Notes: a model not told the origin generated them from the sequence alone. DNA of 64,000 bases from JAXLQL01 sp046331625 (GCA_046331625.1 JAXLQL010000002.1:186001-250000); one strand, 5' to 3'; counted from the stretch's first letter, positions 42,671 through 52,103 are shown. Program-made: numbers and translations.

Positions 42671-43927
42671 CTATTCCTCGTCGCCGGTGATCCAGCGCAT
42701 CTTCAGGCCCTTCCGAAGCTTCGGTTGCTTGGCGTCCCAATGCAGCACGCCCTCGCCTCTCGGCTTCTCGCGCACCAGGATGTCAAAACGAGTCGTGCGG
42801 CGTTTGGTGAAGACGGGGTCCATTGATTTGGTCTGGCGCAGCAGGCCGGGCGCCGGACCCGCATCCGCCATCGTCATGCGGATGTCGGCGCGATGTTCGC
42901 CAATTTCGAGCGTGTGCATCTCCAGGCCGAGCACCCAGTGATCGAACGGACGATTGTCGCGCTCGATCCGCACCAGGCGCCCATGGATCACCGCGCCTTC
43001 GGGGATAACGATCGTCTCGCCTTTGCGCGCAGGCTTGGACACGACAGCGCGAACCGCGTCTCCGAGAGAGGAGTTCGCGGCGTCGACTTCGTGATCGAGC
43101 GTCATCTCGACGGAGAGTCGCTCGGGGATCTCCTTGGGCGCTTGCGCCGATTCCGTGACCGGCGCCGTAGGTGCGGAATCCTCGGCGTCGAAACGGACCT
43201 TTGACTCGGCGTGAAACTGGCGGCAAGCTCCGAAGCGAGTAGAGTTGCGATGCTCCTCGCCAGAGACGTCGACCATCGAGAAGACCGCGGAGGAGGGAAG
43301 GAGAAAGATCTCGTCACCCAGCTTGGCGCGCGAGTAATCGATGGTCTCGGTGAGGCGATCAATGCCGAGCTCGCGCGGGATCTCGTCAGCCTTCACTTCG
43401 AGCCGCAGCAGATCGAGCGACTCTGGATCCATCCAAATCGAGCCCTTGGCTCCGACCTCGGTCTCCTCCGGCGGAACGGAAATCTTGAAAGAGGAGTGCT
43501 CCACCGGGATTTCGAAATCGAAGCGCGCCGCGTCACGGCCGTTCGCCTTCTCGGTTCCCTTCGCGGCGAACTCGGTGGCTGGCGAAAGCAGCACGTGTTG
43601 GATGTGCGCCGCGTAGCTGCCCGTGTTGATCACGCCCTTGCCGATGATGTCGCGCAGTTCGCGCTCTTCGAACTTCGGCGCGTCCGCCCACGAATAGCGT
43701 TCCTTGCGGCCGATCAGCGCCACTTGCAGACGCAGCGTATCCAGCTTGCGCGCGGCTGCGGTCTTCGCCTCGCGGCGCGTACGCTCAGTGGTTTGCAGGC
43801 ACGTGTAGTCCGGCAGGCGGCGGAGCGTTTCTTTGACATGCGCCCGGAAGCGAGGGAGCAGGTCCGATTGCGGGTCTTGGGCCGTCAACGCGGCGGCAAG
43901 CACCAGCGGCAGCGAGACTCGAAGCAT
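42671..43927 (-). CDS. Exported protein of an acidobacterial family with a YTCLQT/YTCTQT motif
   Basis: This 418-residue protein has a signal peptide (MLRVSLPLVLAAALTAQ) and an N-terminal helix with RLPDYTCLQTTERTRRE. A beta-rich domain follows (about 60-250) with ESLDLLRLEVKADEIP and GACRQFHAESKVRFD. A C-terminal barrel-like part lies at about 280-400 (VVIPEGAVIHGRLVRIE, ending LRKGLKMRWITG). A paralogue with the same order of motifs is at 55454-56707, so this is a family in this genome. Function is unknown; it is probably periplasmic or secreted. The gene is divergent from the enolase-LRR gene. Confidence 0.7.
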   Translation of the reverse strand: MLRVSLPLVLAAALTAQDPQSDLLPRFRAHVKETLRRLPDYTCLQTTERTRREAKTAAARKLDTLRLQVALIGRKERYSWADAPKFEERELRDIIGKGVINTGSYAAHIQHVLLSPATEFAAKGTEKANGRDAARFDFEIPVEHSSFKISVPPEETEVGAKGSIWMDPESLDLLRLEVKADEIPRELGIDRLTETIDYSRAKLGDEIFLLPSSAVFSMVDVSGEEHRNSTRFGACRQFHAESKVRFDAEDSAPTAPVTESAQAPKEIPERLSVEMTLDHEVDAANSSLGDAVRAVVSKPARKGETIVIPEGAVIHGRLVRIERDNRPFDHWVLGLEMHTLEIGEHRADIRMTMADAGPAPGLLRQTKSMDPVFTKRRTTRFDILVREKPRGEGVLHWDAKQPKLRKGLKMRWITGDEE

Positions 43928-44008
43928 GGTGAGGAATTATAGACGTCGCAGCGGCCGGTGAAAAGGGGGGTATCCGGAGTGACGGTACGCGAGTAGAATG
44001 AGTGTACG

Positions 44009-47000
44009 ATGCTGCGCAGAGATTTCCTGCTTACAGGACTCGGTGCGTCCGCGCTCGCGCCGTTGCGCGCGGCCACTGAGAAAGCCAAAGCCCTCAACCT
44101 GAAGATCACCGATCTCAAGACCTTCGTGGTCAACATGGGCAGCGTCAACTGGGTCTTCTGCAAGGTCTACACGAACCAGGGGCTCACCGGACTCGGCGAA
44201 GGTTCGATCACCAGCAAGGAAGCGACGCTCTCGCAGGCGATTCTCGAACACGAGCGCTACCTCATCGGCCAGGACCCTACCGACATCGAGATGCACTGGC
44301 AAGCGATGTTCCGGTGGCCGCGGTGGCGCGGCGGTCCCGTGCTGAACAGCGCCATTAGCGCCGTGGAGATTGCTCTGTGGGACATTCTCGGCAAGGCGCT
44401 CGGCGTGCCGATCTACAAGCTCCTGGGCGGCAAGGCGCGCGAGCGCGTCCGCTTGTACAAGGATGTGGGCTCCACGGTGGACGCCTTCCTGCAGGCCAAG
44501 CAGGAAGGCTACACGGCGGCGAAATCGGGCTTCGTTCGCGTGGACAATGACTTGGTGATCCCGAGCTTCGCGGTGCGCGAGGGCGCCAAGCGCCTCGCCG
44601 ACGTGCGCAAGGCCGTCGGCGATGATTTCGATATCGCGATCGACGCGCACGGCATCCTCACCACCGTGATGGCCGTGGATTTCTGCACCCGCATCGAGGA
44701 ACTGCGGCCGCTGTTCGTCGAGGAGCCGACGCAGCTCGAAGATCTGGGCGAGCTCGAGCTGCTCCGCCAGAAGACCAAGGTCCCCCTAGCCACCGGAGAG
44801 CGCTCGTTCACTAAGTACGGATTCGCCGAGTTTTGTTCGAAACATTTGGTGAACTACGTGCAACCGGATGTTTGCCATGCCGGCGGCATCCTCGAGATGA
44901 AAAAGATCGGGACCATCGCGGAAACCTACCGCGTGGAAATGGCGCCGCATAATCCGCAGAGCGAGGTGTCGACGTTAGCGTCGCTGCACGTGGACGCGAC
45001 GACGCCCGCCTCGACGATCCAGGAGTTCAATCCCAACCGCCAGCAGTGGGTGCTCGACCTCTTTGGCGGCGGAGCCGTCAAGGTGGCGAATGGGTTCGCC
45101 GAGTTGCCGGATCGCCCGGGCCTCGGCGTCGATCTCGACGAGAAGGTGGCCGCCGCGCACCCATACAAGCCCGTGACGCGGCTCGAAGTACCGGTTTTCC
45201 GATGGAGGCGTTGCGGATCATTGATCGGAGGATGGACGAAAGTTGTTGTTCCTGGTTGCTCGGTGGCGCTCGCGCAAGAGAGCGAACGCGCGATCGCCGA
45301 ATGGATCATCCGCATGGGCGGTGGCGTCACGCCGCTCGGCGCGACGGCTCCCGTGCGCGAACTGTGGCGGTTGCCGGAAGGTGAGTTCCGCATTGCCGGC
45401 GCCGACTTCACCGGGACCCTGCTCACGCCCGAAGAGCTGCGCCGCATCCGCCACCTGACCGAGCTGCGCGAGCTCTTCCTGCCCGCTCCGATGTGGAATG
45501 AGGGCGCGGGCAGCCGGCGCGACTCGAACGAAACGCTCGAATATCTCACGAATCTGAAAAAGCTCGAGCGGCTTCACGTGAGCGTGCACTTTCTCACGAC
45601 AATCAACCTGCAGGACAAAGGTATCGCGCTGCTTGCCCCGCTGACAAACCTGCGCGAGTTGCGCCTCGGCCAGAGCAAGGTGAAGGGCGTTCCACTGGCG
45701 GCCTTCGTCAACATGCGCTCACTCGACATGAGCTACACCACGTTCGACGATGACGGCATGAAGTCCGTGGCCGCGATGAAGCATCTCGAACGGCTGATCG
45801 CCAAAGACACCCTCGTGACGGATGCCGGAATGTCGGCGCTCGAACGGTTGAACGATCTCACCGAGCTGAGCCTCTACGGCTGCCGCATCACCGATGCCGG
45901 CATGTCGTCGTTGAAGGGCTTGACCAAGGTGCGAAAGCTGAACCTGCTTGGTGCGAAGGTCACCGACGAAGGCTTGAAGAGCATCGCGCAAATGAAGGAT
46001 CTCGAGGAGCTGAACCTCTATCGCAGCCATGTCACGAATGCGGGAATCGAAATCGTGAAGCAATTTCCGAAGCTCCGTTCGCTCGATCTCCGCTATTCGC
46101 GCGTGACGCGCGCCGGGCTCGACGGACTCCGCGCCGCGAATCCGAGCGTGCGCGTGAGCTTCCTCGACGCGGCTCCCGGCCGGCAGGAGCAGGTTGCCGA
46201 ACTGCGCGGTTCCGGTGACGCTGCGGTAGCGGATTGGGTCCGCAAGATGGGCGGCAAGGCCGTGATGAAGAACGAAAAGCTAGTGGAGATCTCCCTCGCC
46301 CAGACAGCGGTGACGGACGCGCAGGTGAAAGGGCTCGCGGGGCTCGCGTCACTCGAGCGGCTGCACCTGGAGGCAACCGAAGTGGGAGATGTCGGGTTGC
46401 GTGCTCTTGCGGGGCTCGGCACGCTCGAAGAGCTCGACGTGAGCCACACGACGGTGACCGATACGGGGCTCGAATCGTTGCAGAGGCTCGTTGCGCTGCG
46501 CCGCTTGCATGCCAACCACACCGGCGTTCACGGTTTGGCGTTATCACGATTCGCGGCGCTCCGTGAGCTCGAGGTTTCGGGCTCGCCAGTGGGGGATGAA
46601 GGACTGGATGCAATCGCCAAGATCGCCGGCCTCGAACGGCTCCGCGTTTCCTACACCGACGTTTCGAACTCCGGGCTCGCGGCGCTGAAGGCGCTCACGC
46701 ACCTGCGTTCGCTCGACCTCTCGAGCAACGACGTGGACGACGCCGGACTCGAACCGCTGGCGGCCGTTACGTCGCTCGAGGATCTGAACTTGAACTACGG
46801 CCGTTTCAGCGACAAAGGTCTGCCCGCGTTGAAGGCGCTGACCTCGCTGCGCCACTTGCAGCTCGCGCGCACGCGGATTACCGACAAGGGCATCGCCGAG
46901 CTCATGGCGCTCCCGAGGCTCGAATCCCTGAACCTCAATTACACCGGCGCAACCGAAGCGCTGCTGCCGAAGCTGGGCGCGATGCCCGCGCTCACCGAGC

Positions 47001-47191
47001 TCTACCTCGATACGGCGATGATCACCGACAAAGGCGTGGATGGTCTCGCCGCGATGAAGCGGCTGAAGCACCTCAACCTCTATCACACGCTCGTCACCGA
47101 TCAGGGCCAGAAGAAGCTGCAGCAAGCGCTGCCCGATTGCCGGATCGTGTACGACCGCGAGTCCGCGTTGCCCACCAGGAGAGGAAGCTGA
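44009..47191 (+). CDS. Mandelate racemase/galactonate dehydratase-type enzyme joined to leucine-rich repeats
   Basis: The open frame encodes 1060 residues. Residues 1-22 are a Tat-like signal (MLRRDFLLTGLGASALAPLRA). Residues 30-400 are an enolase-superfamily dehydratase: KSGFVRVDND, AIDAHG, FVEEPTQ, ATGERSF and APHNPQSEV. From about 435 to the end there are some 20 LRR units of ~24 residues (LTDAGMSALERLNDLTELSLYGCRI type). The join at 45190-45270 looks artificial. In the +1 frame the enzyme would end DGGVADH with TGA at 45222, and a signal peptide (LLFLVA-, then SVALAQ after one base change) would start a separate exported LRR protein. It may therefore be two genes brought into one frame by two indels. 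Confidence 0.7.
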   Translation: MLRRDFLLTGLGASALAPLRAATEKAKALNLKITDLKTFVVNMGSVNWVFCKVYTNQGLTGLGEGSITSKEATLSQAILEHERYLIGQDPTDIEMHWQAMFRWPRWRGGPVLNSAISAVEIALWDILGKALGVPIYKLLGGKARERVRLYKDVGSTVDAFLQAKQEGYTAAKSGFVRVDNDLVIPSFAVREGAKRLADVRKAVGDDFDIAIDAHGILTTVMAVDFCTRIEELRPLFVEEPTQLEDLGELELLRQKTKVPLATGERSFTKYGFAEFCSKHLVNYVQPDVCHAGGILEMKKIGTIAETYRVEMAPHNPQSEVSTLASLHVDATTPASTIQEFNPNRQQWVLDLFGGGAVKVANGFAELPDRPGLGVDLDEKVAAAHPYKPVTRLEVPVFRWRRCGSLIGGWTKVVVPGCSVALAQESERAIAEWIIRMGGGVTPLGATAPVRELWRLPEGEFRIAGADFTGTLLTPEELRRIRHLTELRELFLPAPMWNEGAGSRRDSNETLEYLTNLKKLERLHVSVHFLTTINLQDKGIALLAPLTNLRELRLGQSKVKGVPLAAFVNMRSLDMSYTTFDDDGMKSVAAMKHLERLIAKDTLVTDAGMSALERLNDLTELSLYGCRITDAGMSSLKGLTKVRKLNLLGAKVTDEGLKSIAQMKDLEELNLYRSHVTNAGIEIVKQFPKLRSLDLRYSRVTRAGLDGLRAANPSVRVSFLDAAPGRQEQVAELRGSGDAAVADWVRKMGGKAVMKNEKLVEISLAQTAVTDAQVKGLAGLASLERLHLEATEVGDVGLRALAGLGTLEELDVSHTTVTDTGLESLQRLVALRRLHANHTGVHGLALSRFAALRELEVSGSPVGDEGLDAIAKIAGLERLRVSYTDVSNSGLAALKALTHLRSLDLSSNDVDDAGLEPLAAVTSLEDLNLNYGRFSDKGLPALKALTSLRHLQLARTRITDKGIAELMALPRLESLNLNYTGATEALLPKLGAMPALTELYLDTAMITDKGVDGLAAMKRLKHLNLYHTLVTDQGQKKLQQALPDCRIVYDRESALPTRRGS

Positions 47192-47192
47192 G

Positions 47193-48647
47193 ATGATCGC
47201 ACTGGCGTTCTTGTTGGCGGTGGATTGGGTGGCGGGGCTCGGCGGCCGCAGCGCGGCCAACGCGAAAGGCGAAGTGACCGCGCTCGAACTGCGCGGAGCC
47301 TGGGTGGCTGATTCCGACCTCGACGAAGTCGGCTCGCTCGCGGTGCTCGAAAAGCTCGACCTTTCCCTCACCCGGGTCACCGATCTCGGGTTGCTCCGGC
47401 TGCGCGGACTCAAGAATGTCCGCGAGTTCAAGCTATTCTTCGCCGAGCTCGTCACCGACGAAGGGCTCGCCGTGGTGAAGAGCTGGCCCAAGATCGAGCG
47501 CCTGGATTTCCGCGGTACCAAGGTTACCGACAATACGTTGGCAACTCTCGCGGGCAAGGATTCGATCGCGGCGCTCGACATCGGCTATGCCGAGGTCACC
47601 GACAGCGGCCTGCAACATCTCACACGCTTCAAAGGCCTCCGCGAGCTCTCCTTCGGCGGCAACAAGATGACCGAAGTCGGCCTCGAGGTGCTCCGCTCGC
47701 TCCCGAACCTGACCAAGCTCGACATCAGCGGCAAGCAACGCACGGACTCCGGACTGTGGTTCGTCGGCATCACCGACATCGGGCTCGACCCCGTGTCCAC
47801 TCTGCGCGAACTGCGCGACCTGAATCTCTCGGGCACGCAGATCACGTCGAAAGGCATCGCACGCCTCGAAGGCCTGAAGAAGCTCGAGCGCCTCAATCTG
47901 TTCGGCGTCAAGCGCGTGAACGACGATGCCATGCGCGCGCTCGCGGCCCTGCCCGCGCTGCGCTGGGTGGACCTCAAAGACACCGGCGTCTCCTCGAAAG
48001 GCTTCGAGGAGTTGAAGCGCTTGCGGCCCGAGTTGAAGATCGGCGGCGACCCGGCGCTCGAAAAGACGCAGCACTACACGCTCGAGTACGAGAATGACTT
48101 CGTGCGCGCCGTGCGCGTCCGCTACGGGCCGAAGGAGAAGGCCCCCATGCACGATCACCCCGAAACAGCGAGCGTCATTTATGTTTATTTGACTGACTCG
48201 GGCGAAATGCGCTTCGTGCACGGAGACGGGCGCAACCTGGTGCGAGCTCCGGTGCGCGCGGGCGCGCTCCGCATAGCTCGCGGCGGCAAGGAAACCCACT
48301 CCGCCGAGAACCTCTCCGATCAGCTCACTGATTACGTGCGCGTGGAATTGGTTCGCGACCCCAAAGAGCCGCTGAAGAAAGACGAGCGCTTCGATCCCGT
48401 CACGCCATCTTCGGCCGACGGCTATCAAAAGGTGGTGCTCGAAAATGCGGACATGCGCGTGACTCGCCTCACCTGCCTGGCGCGGGCGGTGTGTCCCGTA
48501 AACCAGAGTCCGGCGCTTGATGTGGATCTCGGTTCAGGTGCGGTGACGTGGCTCGCGGCGGGAACCGCGGGCCGCTTCAACGAGGCGACCGTGGGGATGG
48601 ACTTGGTCCGCGTGGAAGTGAAGCGGCAGGGCCGACAACGGGAGTAG
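47193..48647 (+). CDS. Leucine-rich-repeat protein with C-terminal cupin domain
   Basis: The 484-residue product starts with a short hydrophobic leader (MIALAFLLAVDWVAG). It contains about ten LRR units (to about 285; LAVLEKLDLSLTRVTDLGL, LRELRDLNLSGTQITSKGI). A cupin region follows (about 295-395; APMHDHPETASVIYVYL, two metal-type His) and then a second cupin-like segment to the end. It begins 1 bp after the preceding stop and is clearly co-transcribed with it. LRR-cupin fusion is unusual; I can offer no function beyond binding. The last ~130 bp of the gene are repeated at 52104-52249. Confidence 0.75.
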   Translation: MIALAFLLAVDWVAGLGGRSAANAKGEVTALELRGAWVADSDLDEVGSLAVLEKLDLSLTRVTDLGLLRLRGLKNVREFKLFFAELVTDEGLAVVKSWPKIERLDFRGTKVTDNTLATLAGKDSIAALDIGYAEVTDSGLQHLTRFKGLRELSFGGNKMTEVGLEVLRSLPNLTKLDISGKQRTDSGLWFVGITDIGLDPVSTLRELRDLNLSGTQITSKGIARLEGLKKLERLNLFGVKRVNDDAMRALAALPALRWVDLKDTGVSSKGFEELKRLRPELKIGGDPALEKTQHYTLEYENDFVRAVRVRYGPKEKAPMHDHPETASVIYVYLTDSGEMRFVHGDGRNLVRAPVRAGALRIARGGKETHSAENLSDQLTDYVRVELVRDPKEPLKKDERFDPVTPSSADGYQKVVLENADMRVTRLTCLARAVCPVNQSPALDVDLGSGAVTWLAAGTAGRFNEATVGMDLVRVEVKRQGRQRE

Positions 48648-48664
48648 CGCACCGGTCCGAGTGC
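48519..48664 (+). repeat. Direct repeat copy A (3' end of LRR-cupin gene)
   Basis: This block, from GATGTGGATCTCGG to GAGTGC just after the LRR-cupin stop, is nearly identical to 52104-52249, about 3.6 kb away in the same orientation. It is one marker of the duplicated mosaic region. Confidence 0.85.
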
Positions 48665-48736
48665 TACCGGCGGAGGGGCACAATTGCTCCGTAGCGGTGT
48701 GCTGTCCTCGGCCCAATCGGGGATCGCTGAACATAT

Positions 48737-48996
48737 ATGGAGCGGAAGCGCGGATCGGACTTTCCTCGCGAGTTGCTGGATCTGTTCGACCTGTACGTGC
48801 ATGGCGACCTCGGGCGCCGTGATTTTCTCGACGGGGCGAAGAAGTTCGCCACCGGCGGCGTGACAGCGGGAATGCTGCTCGACAGCTTGGCGCCAATCAC
48901 GGGTTCCACAACGACACGACGCCGCGATATGACGAGGCGGCAAAGCTCGCCTGGAAGCGGACGCTCGATTTCTTCGCGAAGTATCCGCGGGGCTAA
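48737..48996 (+). pseudogene. Dienelactone hydrolase gene with a large internal deletion
   Basis: ATG 48737 opens MERKRGSDFPRELLDLFD...LLDSLAP, matching the first ~52 codons of the intact gene at 53067. The DNA then jumps to the region encoding the last ~35 codons (AATCACGGNTTCCACAACGAC) out of frame, and ends with the equivalent of the final FFAKY codons and TAA at 48996. About 640 bp, including the catalytic Cys and Asp, are missing. The upstream sequence (AGCGGTGTGCT, GGGGATC) also matches that upstream of the intact copy. Confidence 0.85.
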
Positions 48997-49005
48997 GGCC
49001 TCCGC

Positions 49006-50991
49006 CTACTGCGCTCCGACTACGGCTTCGAGTGGGGGCAACTCTGGCAGTTCCACGCCCGTCTCACGCAGGCCGGGAATCTTCTGCACTTGTAGCCAGG
49101 TGTCGTAACGTTCGCGGAGAATCTCCCGAAAGGCCGAGTCGGTCCGTAACTGTGCGAGAGCGGGCGTGCCGATTAACGCTCGATAGCTGAAACGAACCGG
49201 GGCCGAGCGCAGCATCGCCACGATGTCCGCCGGTTCTCCGCACTGCATCACCAGTTCCCGGTAGGCGTCTCCCCAGATCACGCCATTGACCCAAGGTTCC
49301 TGCCGATATCGCCGGAGGATCGCTCGGGCCGATTCCAATGGGCCGGATGAGGAGCAACCGGCAGCCGCACGATGAAGCTCTCGCACCCCATCGGCCTGCG
49401 CAGGAGGCGCCGCCATTGCGCTCTTCTCGAATGCGGGCCGTGCCTCGCCGAGGTTCCCCGCCTCGAGCAGCGCTTTGCCCAACGCAGCCCAGGCGACGGC
49501 GGATCCCGGTTCAGTGTCGGTCCCGTTCTTGGCAGCCGCCACCGCTTCTGCAGGTCGCCGCAGCAGGCGTAAAACCCAGCTCGAGTTGAGGTGCGCCGAC
49601 AATGACAGTGGATCGAGATGGGCGGCCTCTCGCAGTTCCCGCGCTGCAGCTTCATAGAGGCCCAACGACATGTAGCTGATTCCGAGCGCGAGCCGGGCAT
49701 GCGAGGAGCCAGGATTGCACTGCGAAGCCTTTTGTGCCTGATCGAGGGCGCCGATCAGGTCACCCTTGTCTCCTTGAATATTCGCCATCACGGGCGCAGC
49801 CTCAGGATGGCAAGGCTGGCGATCGAGCGCACGGCGAAAGGCTTCTTCGGCGAGCGTGCGCCAGTGAGCGTCGCCGGTATGCTGATACTTGCGGCCGTAG
49901 AGCAAACCCATTTCGGCGATGGCATCCACATACCCGGGATCGCGATCGAGCGCACTCTCGAGGAGTTTCCTCGAGTCTTCGAAATACTCGTCCTTGCCGA
50001 GAAACAGGTACTGCTTCGAGGCTTTCCGCGCCCTCAGCAACGCTTCGTAGGCCTCGACGCTCCGCGACGGAGGCTCGCCGATCGCCGCCTGCTCGCTGGG
50101 CGAAATGGAGGCGTGAACGCCGCGGGCAATTGCGGCCACAGTATCGCGTTGCAACGCCAGAATTCCGCTGAACTTCAGCTCGTAGGCTTCCGACCACACA
50201 TGCACATCGTCGGCAGTGCGAATCAATTGAACGGTGACACGGCACCGGTCGCTGCTGCGCTGCAGCGATCCTTCCACCACGTGGCTGACGTGGAGCAACG
50301 CGGCGATCTCCCGGAGAGACTGCCGCGTTCCTTTGAACCGCTGTGACGAGGTTCGCGAAATTACCTGCAAACCCCGGATCTTCGCCAGATCGGTGGTCAG
50401 GGCTTCGGTCAGTCCGTCGGCGTAGATCTCATCCGCTGAATCAGACCCGAGGTTCTGAAATGGCATTACCGCAATGCGAACGGGACCGGTGGGTGTAGTC
50501 TCCGGCGTTCGCGATCGAAAGAACAGGACAGCTCCGGCCGCGCCGCAAAGAAGCAGGACTACGGCAGCTACTCTCCAAGCACGTATCGGTGCACCGCTAG
50601 CGGCCGGAGCCTCGACACCAGTGGCGGGCTTTCCTGGCCCGAAGATCGGTATGTAGCTACCCGCCGGTATGTCGATGCGAACGGGGTCGGCGGCGCCCGC
50701 GGAAGCATAGTAGTCCGCGAGCTTTGCCCTCAACCGGCGAGCTTCCACCCGGACGATCGTGTCGACCTTGGGATCGTATTCCGGAGTGCGGTCAAACACC
50801 TCAACCGCCAGCACGGCCTCTTTGATACCACCGGAGCTGCCGGCCAGGGTCTGCTCGACGACGTAGGTCAGAAACCGCCTGTGGCGCTCTGACTTCCGGA
50901 AGGCCTTACTTGTCGCAGAGGCGCTGGAGTTGCTCCCGCACCGATTCCGCTGCAAGTGCTTGATCTTCCGGGGGTACACGGGCGTCGTCAC
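49006..50991 (-). CDS. TolB-like/TPR signalling protein with N-terminal regulator domain (probable N-terminal frameshift)
   Basis: The 661-residue product has an N-terminal acidobacterial domain (about 30-110; KAFRKSERHRRFLTYVVEQ, DTIVRVEARRLRAKLADYY). One membrane helix lies at about 140-160 (VAAVVLLLCGAAGAVLFF). A TolB-N-like domain follows (about 170-300; RIAVMPFQNLGSDSADEIYADGLTEAL), and then TPRs (about 330-600). It resembles adenylate-cyclase-associated sensors lacking a cyclase. The first 29 residues look wrong: the alternative frame reads ESVREQLQRL, the usual start of this domain, from a GTG near 51003. This indicates a one-base indel close to 50905. Function is unknown. Confidence 0.75.
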   Translation of the reverse strand: MTTPVYPRKIKHLQRNRCGSNSSASATSKAFRKSERHRRFLTYVVEQTLAGSSGGIKEAVLAVEVFDRTPEYDPKVDTIVRVEARRLRAKLADYYASAGAADPVRIDIPAGSYIPIFGPGKPATGVEAPAASGAPIRAWRVAAVVLLLCGAAGAVLFFRSRTPETTPTGPVRIAVMPFQNLGSDSADEIYADGLTEALTTDLAKIRGLQVISRTSSQRFKGTRQSLREIAALLHVSHVVEGSLQRSSDRCRVTVQLIRTADDVHVWSEAYELKFSGILALQRDTVAAIARGVHASISPSEQAAIGEPPSRSVEAYEALLRARKASKQYLFLGKDEYFEDSRKLLESALDRDPGYVDAIAEMGLLYGRKYQHTGDAHWRTLAEEAFRRALDRQPCHPEAAPVMANIQGDKGDLIGALDQAQKASQCNPGSSHARLALGISYMSLGLYEAAARELREAAHLDPLSLSAHLNSSWVLRLLRRPAEAVAAAKNGTDTEPGSAVAWAALGKALLEAGNLGEARPAFEKSAMAAPPAQADGVRELHRAAAGCSSSGPLESARAILRRYRQEPWVNGVIWGDAYRELVMQCGEPADIVAMLRSAPVRFSYRALIGTPALAQLRTDSAFREILRERYDTWLQVQKIPGLRETGVELPELPPLEAVVGAQ

Positions 50992-51138
50992 GCCGTGACG
51001 TCACTCCGTTCCAAGAGTTCTCCGACCCACTCCCCACACCGACCCATTCTTACACACTCGCTTCGGAAGCAGAGGGTGGCGAACCGGGGCCGGCGGAGAA
51101 ACTGGAATGGCTACAGCCGCCGAACGGGCGCGCGACCG

Positions 51139-51627
51139 CTACTTCGCGGAGATCCGTTTGCCAGCAAAGGGAACCGTCTGCGGCCGTCCCACGGACTGTC
51201 CCTTTGCATCCACGCAGGCCTGAGTCGCCGTGCCGCTGAAGTTGTCGCGGTCAGTCAATTCGATGGACATGGTGAGTGTGCAACCTCCGAACGACGATCC
51301 GTCAGGGCCCGCGACAAGCTGCACCGTCTTGAACGAATAGCCGTTGTCCTTGCGCTCCCAGGCGCCGAAGTACGGAGTCTGGTAGATGATATCGTTCGCC
51401 CCTGGTCCGATCTTGGCAGGGATCGCCTGGCTCGTGTCGCTGTAAAGCGCGGTGTGGTCCTTGTGCACGTTCATGACGCCGACAATGGGTCCGGCTGGGC
51501 GGCCTGAGATCGTGAGCGTCGTCGCCCAGGCTCCGGCGACCTTGTGGCCGCCCTCATCGGCTTGGATTGGCAGAGCTCCGATCCCGGCCAAAGCAACCAG
51601 TACTGTCAGGGTGTGTGTCTTGATCAT
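51139..51627 (-). CDS. Exported protein of unknown function
   Basis: The 162-residue protein has a signal peptide (MIKTHTLTVLVALAGIGALPIQA) and a compact beta-rich domain (WATTLTISGRPAGPIVGVMN, SFGGCTLTMSIELTDRDNFSG, ATQACVDAKGQ). Two Cys (in GGCT and QACV) could form a disulphide in the periplasm. The ATG is preceded by AAAGGA. I recognise no named family. It stands between the TolB/TPR gene and a permease fragment. Confidence 0.65.
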   Translation of the reverse strand: MIKTHTLTVLVALAGIGALPIQADEGGHKVAGAWATTLTISGRPAGPIVGVMNVHKDHTALYSDTSQAIPAKIGPGANDIIYQTPYFGAWERKDNGYSFKTVQLVAGPDGSSFGGCTLTMSIELTDRDNFSGTATQACVDAKGQSVGRPQTVPFAGKRISAK

Positions 51628-51736
51628 GTTGTCCTTTCCTCGGTGCGGCGAATTCGCCGGTCATGCCCAATATGGAGGAAATGGGGCAAAACGAAGAGAG
51701 ACAGGGCGTGACGTCACGGTCCAGGTAACGATCAGA

Positions 51737-52078
51737 TCAATCGGTCCGCAGCGCCTCAGCCGGATTGACCCTCTCGATCGCGCGCGCCGGAAGATAGCTC
51801 GCGACCAGCACCACCGCAGCCATCAGCACGATCACGGCCCCGTACGTAACCGGGTCCGCGCCGCCCACGCCCACCAGTAGCTTCTCCACGCCCTTTCGAG
51901 CAAGCGGCGCTCCGGAAGCGCCGAGCGCCGTGCCCAGCGCGGCTATCCGCAGCGCCTCACCAAGCACCATCCGCCGGATCGCGGAGTGCTCGGCTCCGAG
52001 TGCGATGCGCACACCGAATTCGCGCTCGCGGCGCGTCACCCCGTAGCCGGCCAGTCCATAGGCTCCTACTGGGCGCGC
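51737..52078 (-). pseudogene. Acidobacterial duplicated permease (FtsX/MacB-like), C-terminal fragment 1
   Basis: The sequence encodes only the last ~113 residues of an ADOP-type ABC permease: GAYGLAGYGVTRREREFGVRI, MVLGEALRIAALG, VASYLPARAIERVNPAEALRTD. Upstream of about 52078 the match stops and the duplicated LRR-cupin tail begins directly. A very similar fragment lies at 54009-54595. No intact permease or ATPase is nearby. Confidence 0.8.
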
Positions 52079-52103
52079 TTATTGGTTCATCGACTCAGTC
52101 GGG

